Shown in pieces: positions 43,982 to 49,554 of a stretch of DNA of 49,554 nucleotides (the stretch's first letter is position 1; each line of letters begins with the position of its first letter). The notes below the pieces were generated by a model, which saw only the letters and a program-made list of their open reading frames with translations, did not search any database and was not told the origin of the DNA. The stretch covers positions 1 to 49,554 of the forward strand of contig JAJPHB010000059.1 of assembly GCA_021325525.1 (NCBI GenBank). Direction: 5' to 3'. Origin of the DNA: Alphaproteobacteria bacterium (GTDB lineage Bacteria; Pseudomonadota; Alphaproteobacteria; ATCC43930; CGMCC-115725). The position numbers and the translations under genes were made by a program.

Positions 43982-44700
43982 CCCGCGCCCCCGAGGGCCC
44001 ATTCCGGAACGGTCGAGCGGCTTCTCCCGGACGTCGCCGGCGCGAGGCGCCCGGCCCGGCGGTTCACCCATTGCTCCAACAGGCGGGCGGCGCCCGCCAG
44101 CAGGAGCGCCAGGGCGAAGTAGATGACGATGATGAGGCCGTAAACCGCCCCGCTCTGCCCCAGCGACGCCGCCGCCAGATTGGCCCGGAACGACAGGTCC
44201 TGGATCGTGACCAGCGACACGAGCGAGGTGAATTTCAGCATGGTCACGAGGGCATTGCCGAAGGGCGGGATCATGATCGGCAGCGCCTGCGGCAGGATGA
44301 TGCGGAAGAAGCGGTAGGCCGGCGAGAGCCCGAGGGTGAGCGCGGCCTCGCGCTGACCCGTCGGGACGGCGTTGAGCCCAGACCTCACGACCTCCGAGAA
44401 GTAGCTGCCTTCGTTGAGCCCGAGGACGAGGACGCCGGCCGCGAGGGCGGGGAGATGAATGCCGAAAAACGGCAGGACGTAGAATGCCCAGAAGAGCTGC
44501 ACGAGGGACGAGCTGCCGCGGAACAGCTCGATGACGAAACCGGCCGGCCAGCGCAGAATTGCCAGCTCGGAATTGCGGCCCAAGGCGAGGATCACGGAGA
44601 CCGCGATGGTCACCGCCATGGCCATCGCGGTGACCTCGAGGGTCACCGGGATGCCCATCAGGATGAAGGGGAGAAAGTCCCAAAAGGTGCTCGAGGTCAT
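43978..44700 (-). CDS. Amino-acid-type ABC importer permease (EhuC-like)
   Basis: A 240-residue HisM-type permease with MGIPVTLEVTAMAMAVTIAVS, the conserved ELFRGSSSLVQLFWAFYVLP and the EAA loop GQREAALTLGLSPAYRFFRIILPQ. RGSSSLVQLFW is characteristic of EhuC-like subunits of ectoine importers. It starts 52 bases after the binding-protein gene. The C-terminal 25 residues are Arg/Ser/Ala-rich and probably cytoplasmic. Confidence 0.9.
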   Translation of the reverse strand: MTSSTFWDFLPFILMGIPVTLEVTAMAMAVTIAVSVILALGRNSELAILRWPAGFVIELFRGSSSLVQLFWAFYVLPFFGIHLPALAAGVLVLGLNEGSYFSEVVRSGLNAVPTGQREAALTLGLSPAYRFFRIILPQALPIMIPPFGNALVTMLKFTSLVSLVTIQDLSFRANLAAASLGQSGAVYGLIIVIYFALALLLAGAARLLEQWVNRRAGRLAPATSGRSRSTVPEWALGGAG

Positions 44701-44752
44701 CGCGGCGGCACTCGCCCGCCGCCCGCGGCCGCCGAGCGCCGGAGGAGACCGT

Positions 44753-45613
44753 TCATTGCCCCTTGCAGGCCTCTTCGGCCGTGACCTTCATCAGCTCCGG
44801 CGGCGTCTCGAAGCCGTATTGGTGGATGATCTTCAAATATTCGCCCGACGCCTTCATGGCCCGCAGCTCCTTCTGGTAAGCGGCGTACAGCTCGGTGTCG
44901 GCGGGACGAAAAGCGCAGCTCGCGCCGCGCGCCGGATCGTCCGGCACGGGGTAGACGACGACGGCGTCGAGATGCCGCTGCTTGATGAGGGCGGGCACCG
45001 GCGTGTAGGACATGAGCGCGAATTGCATGCGCTTCGCCACGAGGCCGTCGATCGTCGCCGGATCGTCCGTGAACTGGCGCAGATTCGCCAGCTTGACGCC
45101 GAGCTCTTGCGCCCGGCGAAAGAGCGCGCCCCCGGCCTGGAGCCCGACGACCGCGTTCTCCTTGGCCAAATCCGCGATGCTCTTCGGCGCCAGGTCCGTC
45201 GACCCTTTGAGGTAGACGATCGCGGTGCCGTCGAACACCAGCGGGTCGGCGAAGCGGATCTGCTTGCAGCGTGCATCGGTGATGGTGAGCAAGGCAGAGA
45301 CGAAATCCCATCGGCCGGCCAGCATGCCCGGGATCAGCTCGCCATAGGTGGCGGTGACGCCCTCGATCTGCGTGATGCCGAGCCGCCCCATGATCGCCTT
45401 CGTGATGTCCGGCCCCGCGCCCGTGATCGAGCCGTCGGGATTGAGCGCGCTATAGGGCGGCTGGTTGGCGATGCCGACCCGCACCTTCTTGTCGGCCTGG
45501 AGCCGGGCCAGCGTGCCGCTCCCCGCCCCTTGCGCGAGCGATGGGCCGGCGATTGCCGTGGCGGCGAGTCCCCCGGCCGCCCCCAATACCTGCCGTCGCG
45601 TGACGTGTTTCAT
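44753..45613 (-). CDS. ABC importer substrate-binding protein (EhuB-like)
   Basis: A 286-residue periplasmic solute-binding protein of the SBP_bac_3 family. The ATG at 45613 follows GGGAGGA at the ideal distance, so the longer frame from 45682 is rejected. The signal MKHVTRRQVLGAAGG is of Tat type, with cleavage likely after SLAQ. VRVGIANQPPYSALNPDGS, EGVTATYGELIPGMLAGRWD and ITDARCKQIRFADP match ectoine-binding EhuB best. Ligands of this branch are zwitterions such as ectoine, betaines or amino acids. The cognate permeases and ATPase follow in the operon. Confidence 0.88.
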   Translation of the reverse strand: MKHVTRRQVLGAAGGLAATAIAGPSLAQGAGSGTLARLQADKKVRVGIANQPPYSALNPDGSITGAGPDITKAIMGRLGITQIEGVTATYGELIPGMLAGRWDFVSALLTITDARCKQIRFADPLVFDGTAIVYLKGSTDLAPKSIADLAKENAVVGLQAGGALFRRAQELGVKLANLRQFTDDPATIDGLVAKRMQFALMSYTPVPALIKQRHLDAVVVYPVPDDPARGASCAFRPADTELYAAYQKELRAMKASGEYLKIIHQYGFETPPELMKVTAEEACKGQ

Positions 45614-45674
45614 AGCGAATCCTCCCTGAGCGGCGACCTGGAACGGCACCCGGCCGTGCATGGGCCGCCTGTTG

Positions 45675-46709
45675 TCAGTCATATGTGCCGTAATACCACT
45701 GCCGCATTTCGCGGTAGGTCATCGGCTTGAACTTCGCCGGCCGCTCGCGGCCGACGCAGGTCGGCAGGCATTCGATGAGCGCGTCGCCGCTCGGCCCGAA
45801 GAACACCGGAATCGAGTAGCGATCGACGGCGTTGGTGTTGATCACCCGATGCTTGGTCGAGAGATATTTGCCGTTCGTCCAGTGAACCAGGAGGTTGCCG
45901 GTGTTGACCAGCAGCGTGCCGGGAACGATGTCGACGATGCGCCAATGGCCCGAGGGCATGCGGACCGCGAGGCCGGGCACGTCGGCCTGAAGAAGGAAGG
46001 TCATCAGGCTGTTGTCGGTGTGCGGCGCGATGCCGTATTGGCGGTCGCCGATCACCTTCTGCGGCGGATAGCGCAGCAGCGACAGCGTCAGATGCGGCGT
46101 CTTGAAGAACTTGTCGAAATAGTCGAGCGGCAGGTCGAGACAGGTCGCCCAGAGCGGCAGGAATTGCCGCGCCAGGCGCTCGACCCGCTGGTGATAATCC
46201 AGCACCGCTTCCTTGAAGCCGGGCAGGTTTTCGGGCCAGACATTGACCGGATTCTGCGGATCGACCGGCTTGCCGCCCCAGCCGCCCTCGCGATTGATCG
46301 AGAACTTGGCGTAGAGGTTCGGCTTGGCGTTGGAGATGATGTTGACATTGGCGGTCGGCCGGTCGACCTCGGTCCGCTGATAGCCCGATTTCAGCGTGTC
46401 GGTCGCGAACCACGGAATGACGCTCTTCACCGCCTCGGGAAGCGAATGGAAGCGGCGCGACTCCGCGAAGATCCGGTCGATGACATTCTGCGGAATGCCA
46501 TGCCCTTTCAGATAGAAGAACCCGACCGTCCGCGAAATCTCGTCGAGCTGCGCCGCGACCTGCTGCCGGCCGCCGGGCGCTCCGGCGATCCAGGGCGACA
46601 TATCGAGCGTCGGAATCTCTTCATCCGAGTCGGGATGGTCCATCAGGTACAGGGTTTCCGGATCGTCTTTGATTTCGCCTCGAACGTCGACCACTTTCGC
46701 GTCGTCCAT
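45675..46709 (-). CDS. 2-oxoglutarate/Fe(II) oxygenase (isopenicillin N synthase-like)
   Basis: A 344-residue non-haem iron oxygenase with a DIOX_N domain (IPTLDMSPW to GFFYLKGHGIP) and a 2OG-FeII_Oxy domain. The iron facial triad is His230-x-Asp232 (APHTDNS) and His287 (TKHRV). Arg297-x-Ser299 (DRYSIP) binds 2-oxoglutarate. Such enzymes hydroxylate or demethylate small molecules. It is the first gene of operon 2, with site B 78 bases upstream of its start and a promoter TTTACG-17-TATACC read on the minus strand (46825-46820 and 46802-46797). The SBP gene follows after 61 bases. It probably makes the first oxidative attack on the imported compound (inference). Confidence 0.9.
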   Translation of the reverse strand: MDDAKVVDVRGEIKDDPETLYLMDHPDSDEEIPTLDMSPWIAGAPGGRQQVAAQLDEISRTVGFFYLKGHGIPQNVIDRIFAESRRFHSLPEAVKSVIPWFATDTLKSGYQRTEVDRPTANVNIISNAKPNLYAKFSINREGGWGGKPVDPQNPVNVWPENLPGFKEAVLDYHQRVERLARQFLPLWATCLDLPLDYFDKFFKTPHLTLSLLRYPPQKVIGDRQYGIAPHTDNSLMTFLLQADVPGLAVRMPSGHWRIVDIVPGTLLVNTGNLLVHWTNGKYLSTKHRVINTNAVDRYSIPVFFGPSGDALIECLPTCVGRERPAKFKPMTYREMRQWYYGTYD

Positions 46710-46786
46710 CGATCCGCTCCTAGTCCCGGGTTGCGACGAGGCCGCCTCCTGCGAAGTCTCTCACGCTGCCGATCGCCCGATCGCTG

Positions 46787-46800
46787 TACCAAAATTGGTA
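46787..46800. promoter_or_regulatory. Operator-like site B (operon 2)
   Basis: TACCAAAATTGGTA, a perfect inverted repeat of two 6-bp arms around AA. It overlaps the -10 (TATACC, minus strand) of the operon 2 promoter. With the bases to its left it shares the 14-mer CGCTGTACCAAAAT with site A, 19.9 kb away. It is the best-formed of the three sites. Confidence 0.6.
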
Positions 46801-46868
46801 TACCTCACGCGTACGCGCGCGTAAAGCCAGTTTTGAACCATCAAAGCGCCGATTCCCCTTACCGGATT

Positions 46869-47282
46869 TCATGTCGTTCTGCGGATGCGGATCTTGAGCC
46901 GCTCGTCCTCGGGCGCGGCGAGGCGGCGATGCGCCTCCATGAGCGCTTTGAGCCGGCCGCGGATTGGCGCCGGCCAGGGCGATCCGCGCCGGGTGCTCGG
47001 ATCGACATGCAACAGCAACAGCTCCATCGTCGCGGCGCGCGCTCCCGATGCGTGATGATGCATCGCGTGCAGCAGGTGAAGGAGCTTCCGGTCGCGATCG
47101 ACGAGGCGCGTGGTGATCCGAACCTCGTCGCCGAGGCGAAGCTCGCGCTCGTAGCGGATATAGGCTTCGAGGGCGAAGACGGTTCCGGCGCCGCTCGCCG
47201 TGTAAGCGCGCCCGGCGCCGAGTTGCTGGAGGAAGATCTCCGTCGCCCTGTCGAAGACCAGCATGTAGCAGGCGACGTTCAT
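46869..47282 (-). CDS. Hotdog thioesterase, N-terminus apparently lost
   Basis: A 137-residue protein of the 4HBT-like/betainyl-CoA-type thioesterase family. It shows MNVACYMLVFDRATEIFLQQLG, FALEAYIRYERELRLGDEV, LVDRDRKLLHLLHAMHH and ELLLLHVDPSTRR. Family members begin about 20 residues earlier with a strand ending D-x-N-x-H-M-N-V that carries the catalytic Asp. Here the codons before the ATG read A-N-R-H, matching the family, and then stop resembling it. Base composition turns AT-rich at the same place. The gene therefore seems cut at about 47295. No RBS is visible. A working enzyme is doubtful. It is codirectional with operon 2 but separated from it by site B and its promoter. Confidence 0.7.
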   Translation of the reverse strand: MNVACYMLVFDRATEIFLQQLGAGRAYTASGAGTVFALEAYIRYERELRLGDEVRITTRLVDRDRKLLHLLHAMHHHASGARAATMELLLLHVDPSTRRGSPWPAPIRGRLKALMEAHRRLAAPEDERLKIRIRRTT

Positions 47283-47561
47283 GTGCCGATTGGCACGGGT
47301 GGCAATGTTTCTCTCGGTAGTGCGAGAGCGATTATAGCAAATTATCCGCTATTTCACAAATATAATGCCAATTTGCAGACAAGTTTGTCCTTGTGTTGCT
47401 TGGTGTTTCTCTGTAATTCTCTATGCTTATTTTTTTGAGTGTAGAGTAGAGTGCTCAGACTATGCGTTGTTACATATTTTCTGCGGATGGCGATCGGCGA
47501 TGAGGATCCGAGACGGCAAGGGAAAAGGCTGGATGGCCGTTGGTCGGATGTCTCTGAGGAG

Positions 47562-47622
47562 ATTGAGATTTTCGGACTCCCGCCGGATACCCCCTGCTGG
47601 CGCTTCTGGTCAAAATCTCAAT
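47562..47622. repeat. 11-bp perfect inverted repeat
   Basis: ATTGAGATTTT at 47562-47572 and its exact reverse complement at 47612-47622 enclose 39 bases. The structure could be an element end, a recombination site or a transcript stem-loop. It is unrelated to the MazEF operator. Confidence 0.4.
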
Positions 47623-47712
47623 GATATCAATGCGCCGAGCGCCATCCCCGGGTGCCAAGGGCCATGAGGGGACTCAGGCAACAGGACTGGCCAAGCTCCA
47701 TGGCCCATGGTA

Positions 47713-47726
47713 GGTTACATGTAACC
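47713..47726. promoter_or_regulatory. MazEF operator palindrome
   Basis: GGTTACATGTAACC is a perfect 14-bp palindrome 16 bases before the antitoxin ATG. Type II antitoxins autoregulate by binding such sites. GGAG at 47732-47735 is the RBS for the antitoxin gene. Confidence 0.65.
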
Positions 47727-47742
47727 CATTCGGAGAATTGTC

Positions 47743-47967
47743 ATGGCCCCGGCATCAAAGCCCAAGCCTTCCCGCACAAAGGTGCGGCAACATCGCGAGC
47801 GGCTGCGCGCTCAGGGTCTGCGCCCAATCCAGATTTGGGTGCCGGACGTGCGCGCGCCGTCCTTCCGGTCCGAGGCGCATCGCCAGTCGTTGGCCGTGGC
47901 CACGAGCGCGTATGCCCGCGAGGATCAGGCGTTCATCGACGCGGTATCGGATTGGGGCCATGAATGA
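47743..47967 (+). CDS. mazE: Antitoxin, MazE family (DUF3018)
   Basis: A 74-residue basic protein, MAPASKPKPSRTKVRQHRER, followed by LRAQGLRPIQIWVPDVR, the hallmark of the DUF3018 'antitoxin MazE family'. The acidic C-terminus (REDQAFIDAVSDWGHE) would wrap the toxin. Its stop overlaps the toxin start (ATGA), the usual TA arrangement. It binds its own promoter, presumably at the palindrome upstream. Confidence 0.88.
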   Translation: MAPASKPKPSRTKVRQHRERLRAQGLRPIQIWVPDVRAPSFRSEAHRQSLAVATSAYAREDQAFIDAVSDWGHE

Positions 47968-48317
47968 AGCGCGGCGACATCTGGACCGTCGCCGGCGGCA
48001 AAGACTACGCCGGAAAGCCACGCCCGGTCGTCATTGTTCAGGACGACAGCTTCGACGCTACCGATTCGATCACGATCTGCGCCTTCACTACCGACGAGAC
48101 CGAAGCCCCCCTGTTCCGCCTACCAGTCGAGCCGAACGAGCGCAACGGCTTGCGCGCGGCGTGCCGGCTTATGGTGGACAAGATTACCACTGTCCCAAAG
48201 ACCAAGGTCGGCGCGCGCATTGGCAGGTTGGACGACGAGGATATTCTGAGACTCAATCAGGCTGTGCTCGTGTTTCTCGGACTGGCCGTCTCACCGAAGA
48301 CTAAGCAGCTGGCCTGA
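47964..48317 (+). CDS. mazF: MazF/PemK-type mRNA interferase toxin
   Basis: A 117-residue CcdB/PemK-fold ribonuclease. It starts MKRGDIWTVAGGKDYAGKPRPVVIVQDD, the typical MazF first strands, and continues with ITICAFTTDETEAPLFRLPVEP and LMVDKITTVPKTKVGARIGRL, the region that carries the catalytic Thr/Ser. It is full length for the family. It cleaves specific short RNA sequences when the antitoxin is lost. The pair sits beside a serine recombinase remnant, consistent with element maintenance. Confidence 0.92.
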   Translation: MKRGDIWTVAGGKDYAGKPRPVVIVQDDSFDATDSITICAFTTDETEAPLFRLPVEPNERNGLRAACRLMVDKITTVPKTKVGARIGRLDDEDILRLNQAVLVFLGLAVSPKTKQLA

Positions 48318-48456
48318 CGAGCAATGGTGCCCAGCGTGGCAGCGGATAGAAATAGGTCGTTCGCTTGCGAGGCGAGTGGCACGATACTGCGGAGATGTCC
48401 CGACCGCGCGCCAGCTTCGGCATTCTGCCTGACGATCTTTACATCGGGCCGGAGCC

Positions 48457-48609
48457 ATGGCCGCGCATCGGCCGGCGAAGCACGACCTGTCGGCGTGGAC
48501 CGTCACGGACGATTGGTCCGATCCTGTACCGATCACCGACGCCGAGCTCGATGTGTTCGAGGCATGGTTCGGCGATCTGTTCGGCGAACTGTTCGGGCCG
48601 CACCGATGA
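48457..48609 (+). CDS. Small acidic protein (50 aa) upstream of the recombinase
   Basis: A short frame, ATG to TGA, giving MAAHRPAKHDLSAWTVTDDW, then SDPVPITDAELDVFEAWFGD and LFGELFGPHR. The residue order is protein-like: an acidic, aromatic-rich C-terminal helix (ELDVFEAWFGDLFGELFG). It lies 18 bases before the recombinase start. Similar small ORFs precede recombinases of this family in other Alphaproteobacteria, as far as I recall. GGAG precedes the ATG by only two bases, so initiation is weak. Function unknown; the region 48318-48456 before it holds no clear gene. Confidence 0.5.
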   Translation: MAAHRPAKHDLSAWTVTDDWSDPVPITDAELDVFEAWFGDLFGELFGPHR

Positions 48610-48627
48610 TCTGAGAGGACAATCGCG

Positions 48628-49554
48628 ATGACCGTGCCGTTGCGCGCCGTCTTGTATCTGCGCGTCTCAACGGCGCGACAGGCCGAGCACGATGTCTCGA
48701 TTCCCGATCAGAAGCGGCCCGAGTTCCAGCGCATGATCGAAGCGGGCACCAGCAAGCCCGCGCCATTCGATATCGTCATCGTCCACAGCTTCTCGCGGTT
48801 CTTCCGCGATCACTTCGAGCTTGAGTTCTACGTCCGCAAGCTGGCCAAGAACGACGTGAAGCTCGTCTCGATCACACAGGAGATGGGCGACGATCCGATG
48901 CACGTCATGATGCGGCAGATCATGGCGCTGTTCGACGAGTACCAATCGAAGGAGAACGCCAAGCACGTCCTGCAAGCCCTGAAGGAGAACGCCCGGCAAG
49001 GCTTCTGGAATGGCTCGCTGCCGCCGATCGGCTACCGCGTGATCGCGGCCGAGCAGCGCGGCGCCAAGGTCAAGAAGAAGCTCGAAATCGATCCGCTGCA
49101 CGCGGACACGATTCGGCTGATCTATCGGCTCGCCTTAGAAGGCGACGGCACATCCGGCCCGATGGGCGTCAAGAACATCGCGGCTTATCTCAACCGGCAT
49201 CGCATCTTCACGCGCGACGGCGGACGCTGGGGCATCGGCCAGGTTCACCGCATCTTGACGCGGACGACCTATATCGGTCGGCACGAGTTCAACAAGCGCG
49301 CCAAGAACAAGGCGCTGAAGCCGGCCACCGAGATCGTCACCGTCGAGGTGCCGCCGCTGATCGATCGGGCAACGTTCGATGCCGCGCAGGCGCATCTGCG
49401 CGCCCGCAATCCGAAGGTCACGCCGCCGCGCGTCGTGAGCGGCCCGACCCTCCTTACCGGCATCTGCTTCTGCGCCGACTGCGGCGGCCGGCGTAAAGCC
49501 GGCTACGCCCGGCGTTCGCAGTTCTGTTCTGAAATGGCGGAGAGGGAGGGATTC
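48628..49554 (+). CDS. Large serine recombinase, defective (internal deletion, runs off right edge)
   Basis: At least 309 residues from the ATG at 48628. The resolvase domain shows VLYLRVSTARQAEHDVSIPD (catalytic Ser in RVS) and IVIVHSFSRFFRD. The recombinase domain follows (QGFWNGSLPPIGYRV, VKNIAAYLNRHRIFTRDGGRWGIGQVHRIL). Between SIPDQKR and PEFQRM about 29 residues normally present are missing in frame; that segment holds the second strand and the E-P-G-x-S loop of the catalytic domain. Near the end ICFCADCGG is the start of the zinc ribbon, but the sequence after 49485 no longer resembles the family and enters a tRNA gene. The protein is probably inactive: the remains of an integrase. Confidence 0.8.
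   Translation, partial: MTVPLRAVLYLRVSTARQAEHDVSIPDQKRPEFQRMIEAGTSKPAPFDIVIVHSFSRFFRDHFELEFYVRKLAKNDVKLVSITQEMGDDPMHVMMRQIMALFDEYQSKENAKHVLQALKENARQGFWNGSLPPIGYRVIAAEQRGAKVKKKLEIDPLHADTIRLIYRLALEGDGTSGPMGVKNIAAYLNRHRIFTRDGGRWGIGQVHRILTRTTYIGRHEFNKRAKNKALKPATEIVTVEVPPLIDRATFDAAQAHLRARNPKVTPPRVVSGPTLLTGICFCADCGGRRKAGYARRSQFCSEMAEREGF
49535..49554 (-). tRNA. tRNA-Ser, 3' end only (continues off the right edge)
   Basis: Read on the minus strand the last 20 bases are GAATCCCTCCCTCTCCGCCA. This is the 3' half of a T-arm, the 3' acceptor strand, discriminator G73 and an encoded CCA. The sequence matches the 3' end of alphaproteobacterial serine tRNAs, and G73 is the serine identity base. The anticodon lies outside the window. 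The 3' end faces the recombinase remnant, as expected for an element integrated at a tRNA 3' end. Confidence 0.65.

Larger units (their letters stand above)
47283..47742. other. AT-richer junction segment without a gene
   Basis: A 460-base stretch. Bases 47300-47480 are strikingly AT-rich against the rest of the window (for instance a run of seven T at 47432). It contains a perfect GTGCC/GGCAC palindrome at 47283-47296 abutting the thioesterase ATG, a CTCTCG/CGAGAG hairpin at 47311-47328, an 11-bp inverted repeat at 47562-47622 and the MazEF operator. Reading frames in it are short and not protein-like. It is probably part of an acquired element. Confidence 0.5.

Noticed and set aside
47327-47360. 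A dif-like Xer recombination site (AGCGATTATA, spacer, TATCCGCTAT)
   Set aside because: The arms match neither each other nor the conserved XerD arm well enough.
47366-47377. A fourth copy of the operon operator (TGCCAATTTGCA)
   Set aside because: One half matches the consensus but two central bases are missing, and the site lies in probable foreign DNA.
47365-47667. A 100-codon ORF in the AT-rich junction
   Set aside because: No RBS, many Cys in an irregular order, and it crosses the 11-bp inverted repeat; not protein-like.
1-49554. CRISPR arrays, complete insertion sequences or rRNA genes
   Set aside because: No regularly spaced short repeats, transposase genes or rRNA-like sequence were seen.

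Overview
This is a GC-rich window with dense genes and many ATGA/GTGA stop-start overlaps. The opgGH genes, the molybdenum-hydroxylase operons, the Dpp/Opp and Ehu-like importers, the SRAP protein and the tRNA-Ser tail all fit an alphaproteobacterium, probably of the Hyphomicrobiales (Rhizobiales). That placement is inference from gene content; no rRNA or marker gene is present.

Layout. (1) 1-3866: the start of a giant glycine-rich repeat protein on the minus strand, running off the left edge, preceded by a structured leader and a sulfotransferase. (2) 4181-9308: a complete five-gene peptide/nickel-type ABC importer, with every internal gene joined by overlap or by a 4-base gap. (3) 9325-15748: an SRAP DNA-protein crosslink protein, an MFS transporter, a non-canonical NRAMP transporter and an SbmA/YddA-like ABC protein. 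(4) 15762-25833: an osmoregulated periplasmic glucan (OPG) locus. It holds the synthase opgH, two OpgG/OpgD paralogues with Tat-type signals, and three glycosidases without signal peptides (GH15, GH144-like, GH3). A glycine-zipper lipoprotein follows.

(5) 26890-47282: a roughly 20-kb catabolic supercluster. Operon 1 (plus strand) encodes two FAD subunits, one 2Fe-2S subunit and two molybdopterin subunits of the xanthine/CO dehydrogenase family. An XRE regulator follows. The convergent operon 2 (minus strand, 11 genes) encodes a 2-oxoglutarate/Fe(II) oxygenase, an Ehu-like amino-acid/betaine ABC importer, a PuuE-like deacetylase, an acyl-CoA/AMP ligase, a quinone oxidoreductase and a third molybdenum hydroxylase. 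The same 14-bp operator-like palindrome lies at the promoter of operon 1, at the promoter of operon 2 and just upstream of the regulator gene. The whole block therefore looks like one regulon for import and oxidative breakdown of a small, probably nitrogen-containing, compound. The substrate cannot be read from the sequence.

(6) 47283-49554: an AT-richer junction segment, a MazEF toxin-antitoxin pair with a perfect operator palindrome, a 50-residue ORF and a large serine recombinase. The recombinase lacks part of its catalytic domain and runs into the 3' end of a tRNA-Ser gene at the right edge. This looks like the decayed end of an integrated element. A hotdog thioesterase at its left border appears to have lost its N-terminus.

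The two most interesting systems are the three-hydroxylase regulon with its shared operator, and the OPG locus that pairs synthesis genes with a full set of apparently cytoplasmic glucan-degrading enzymes.
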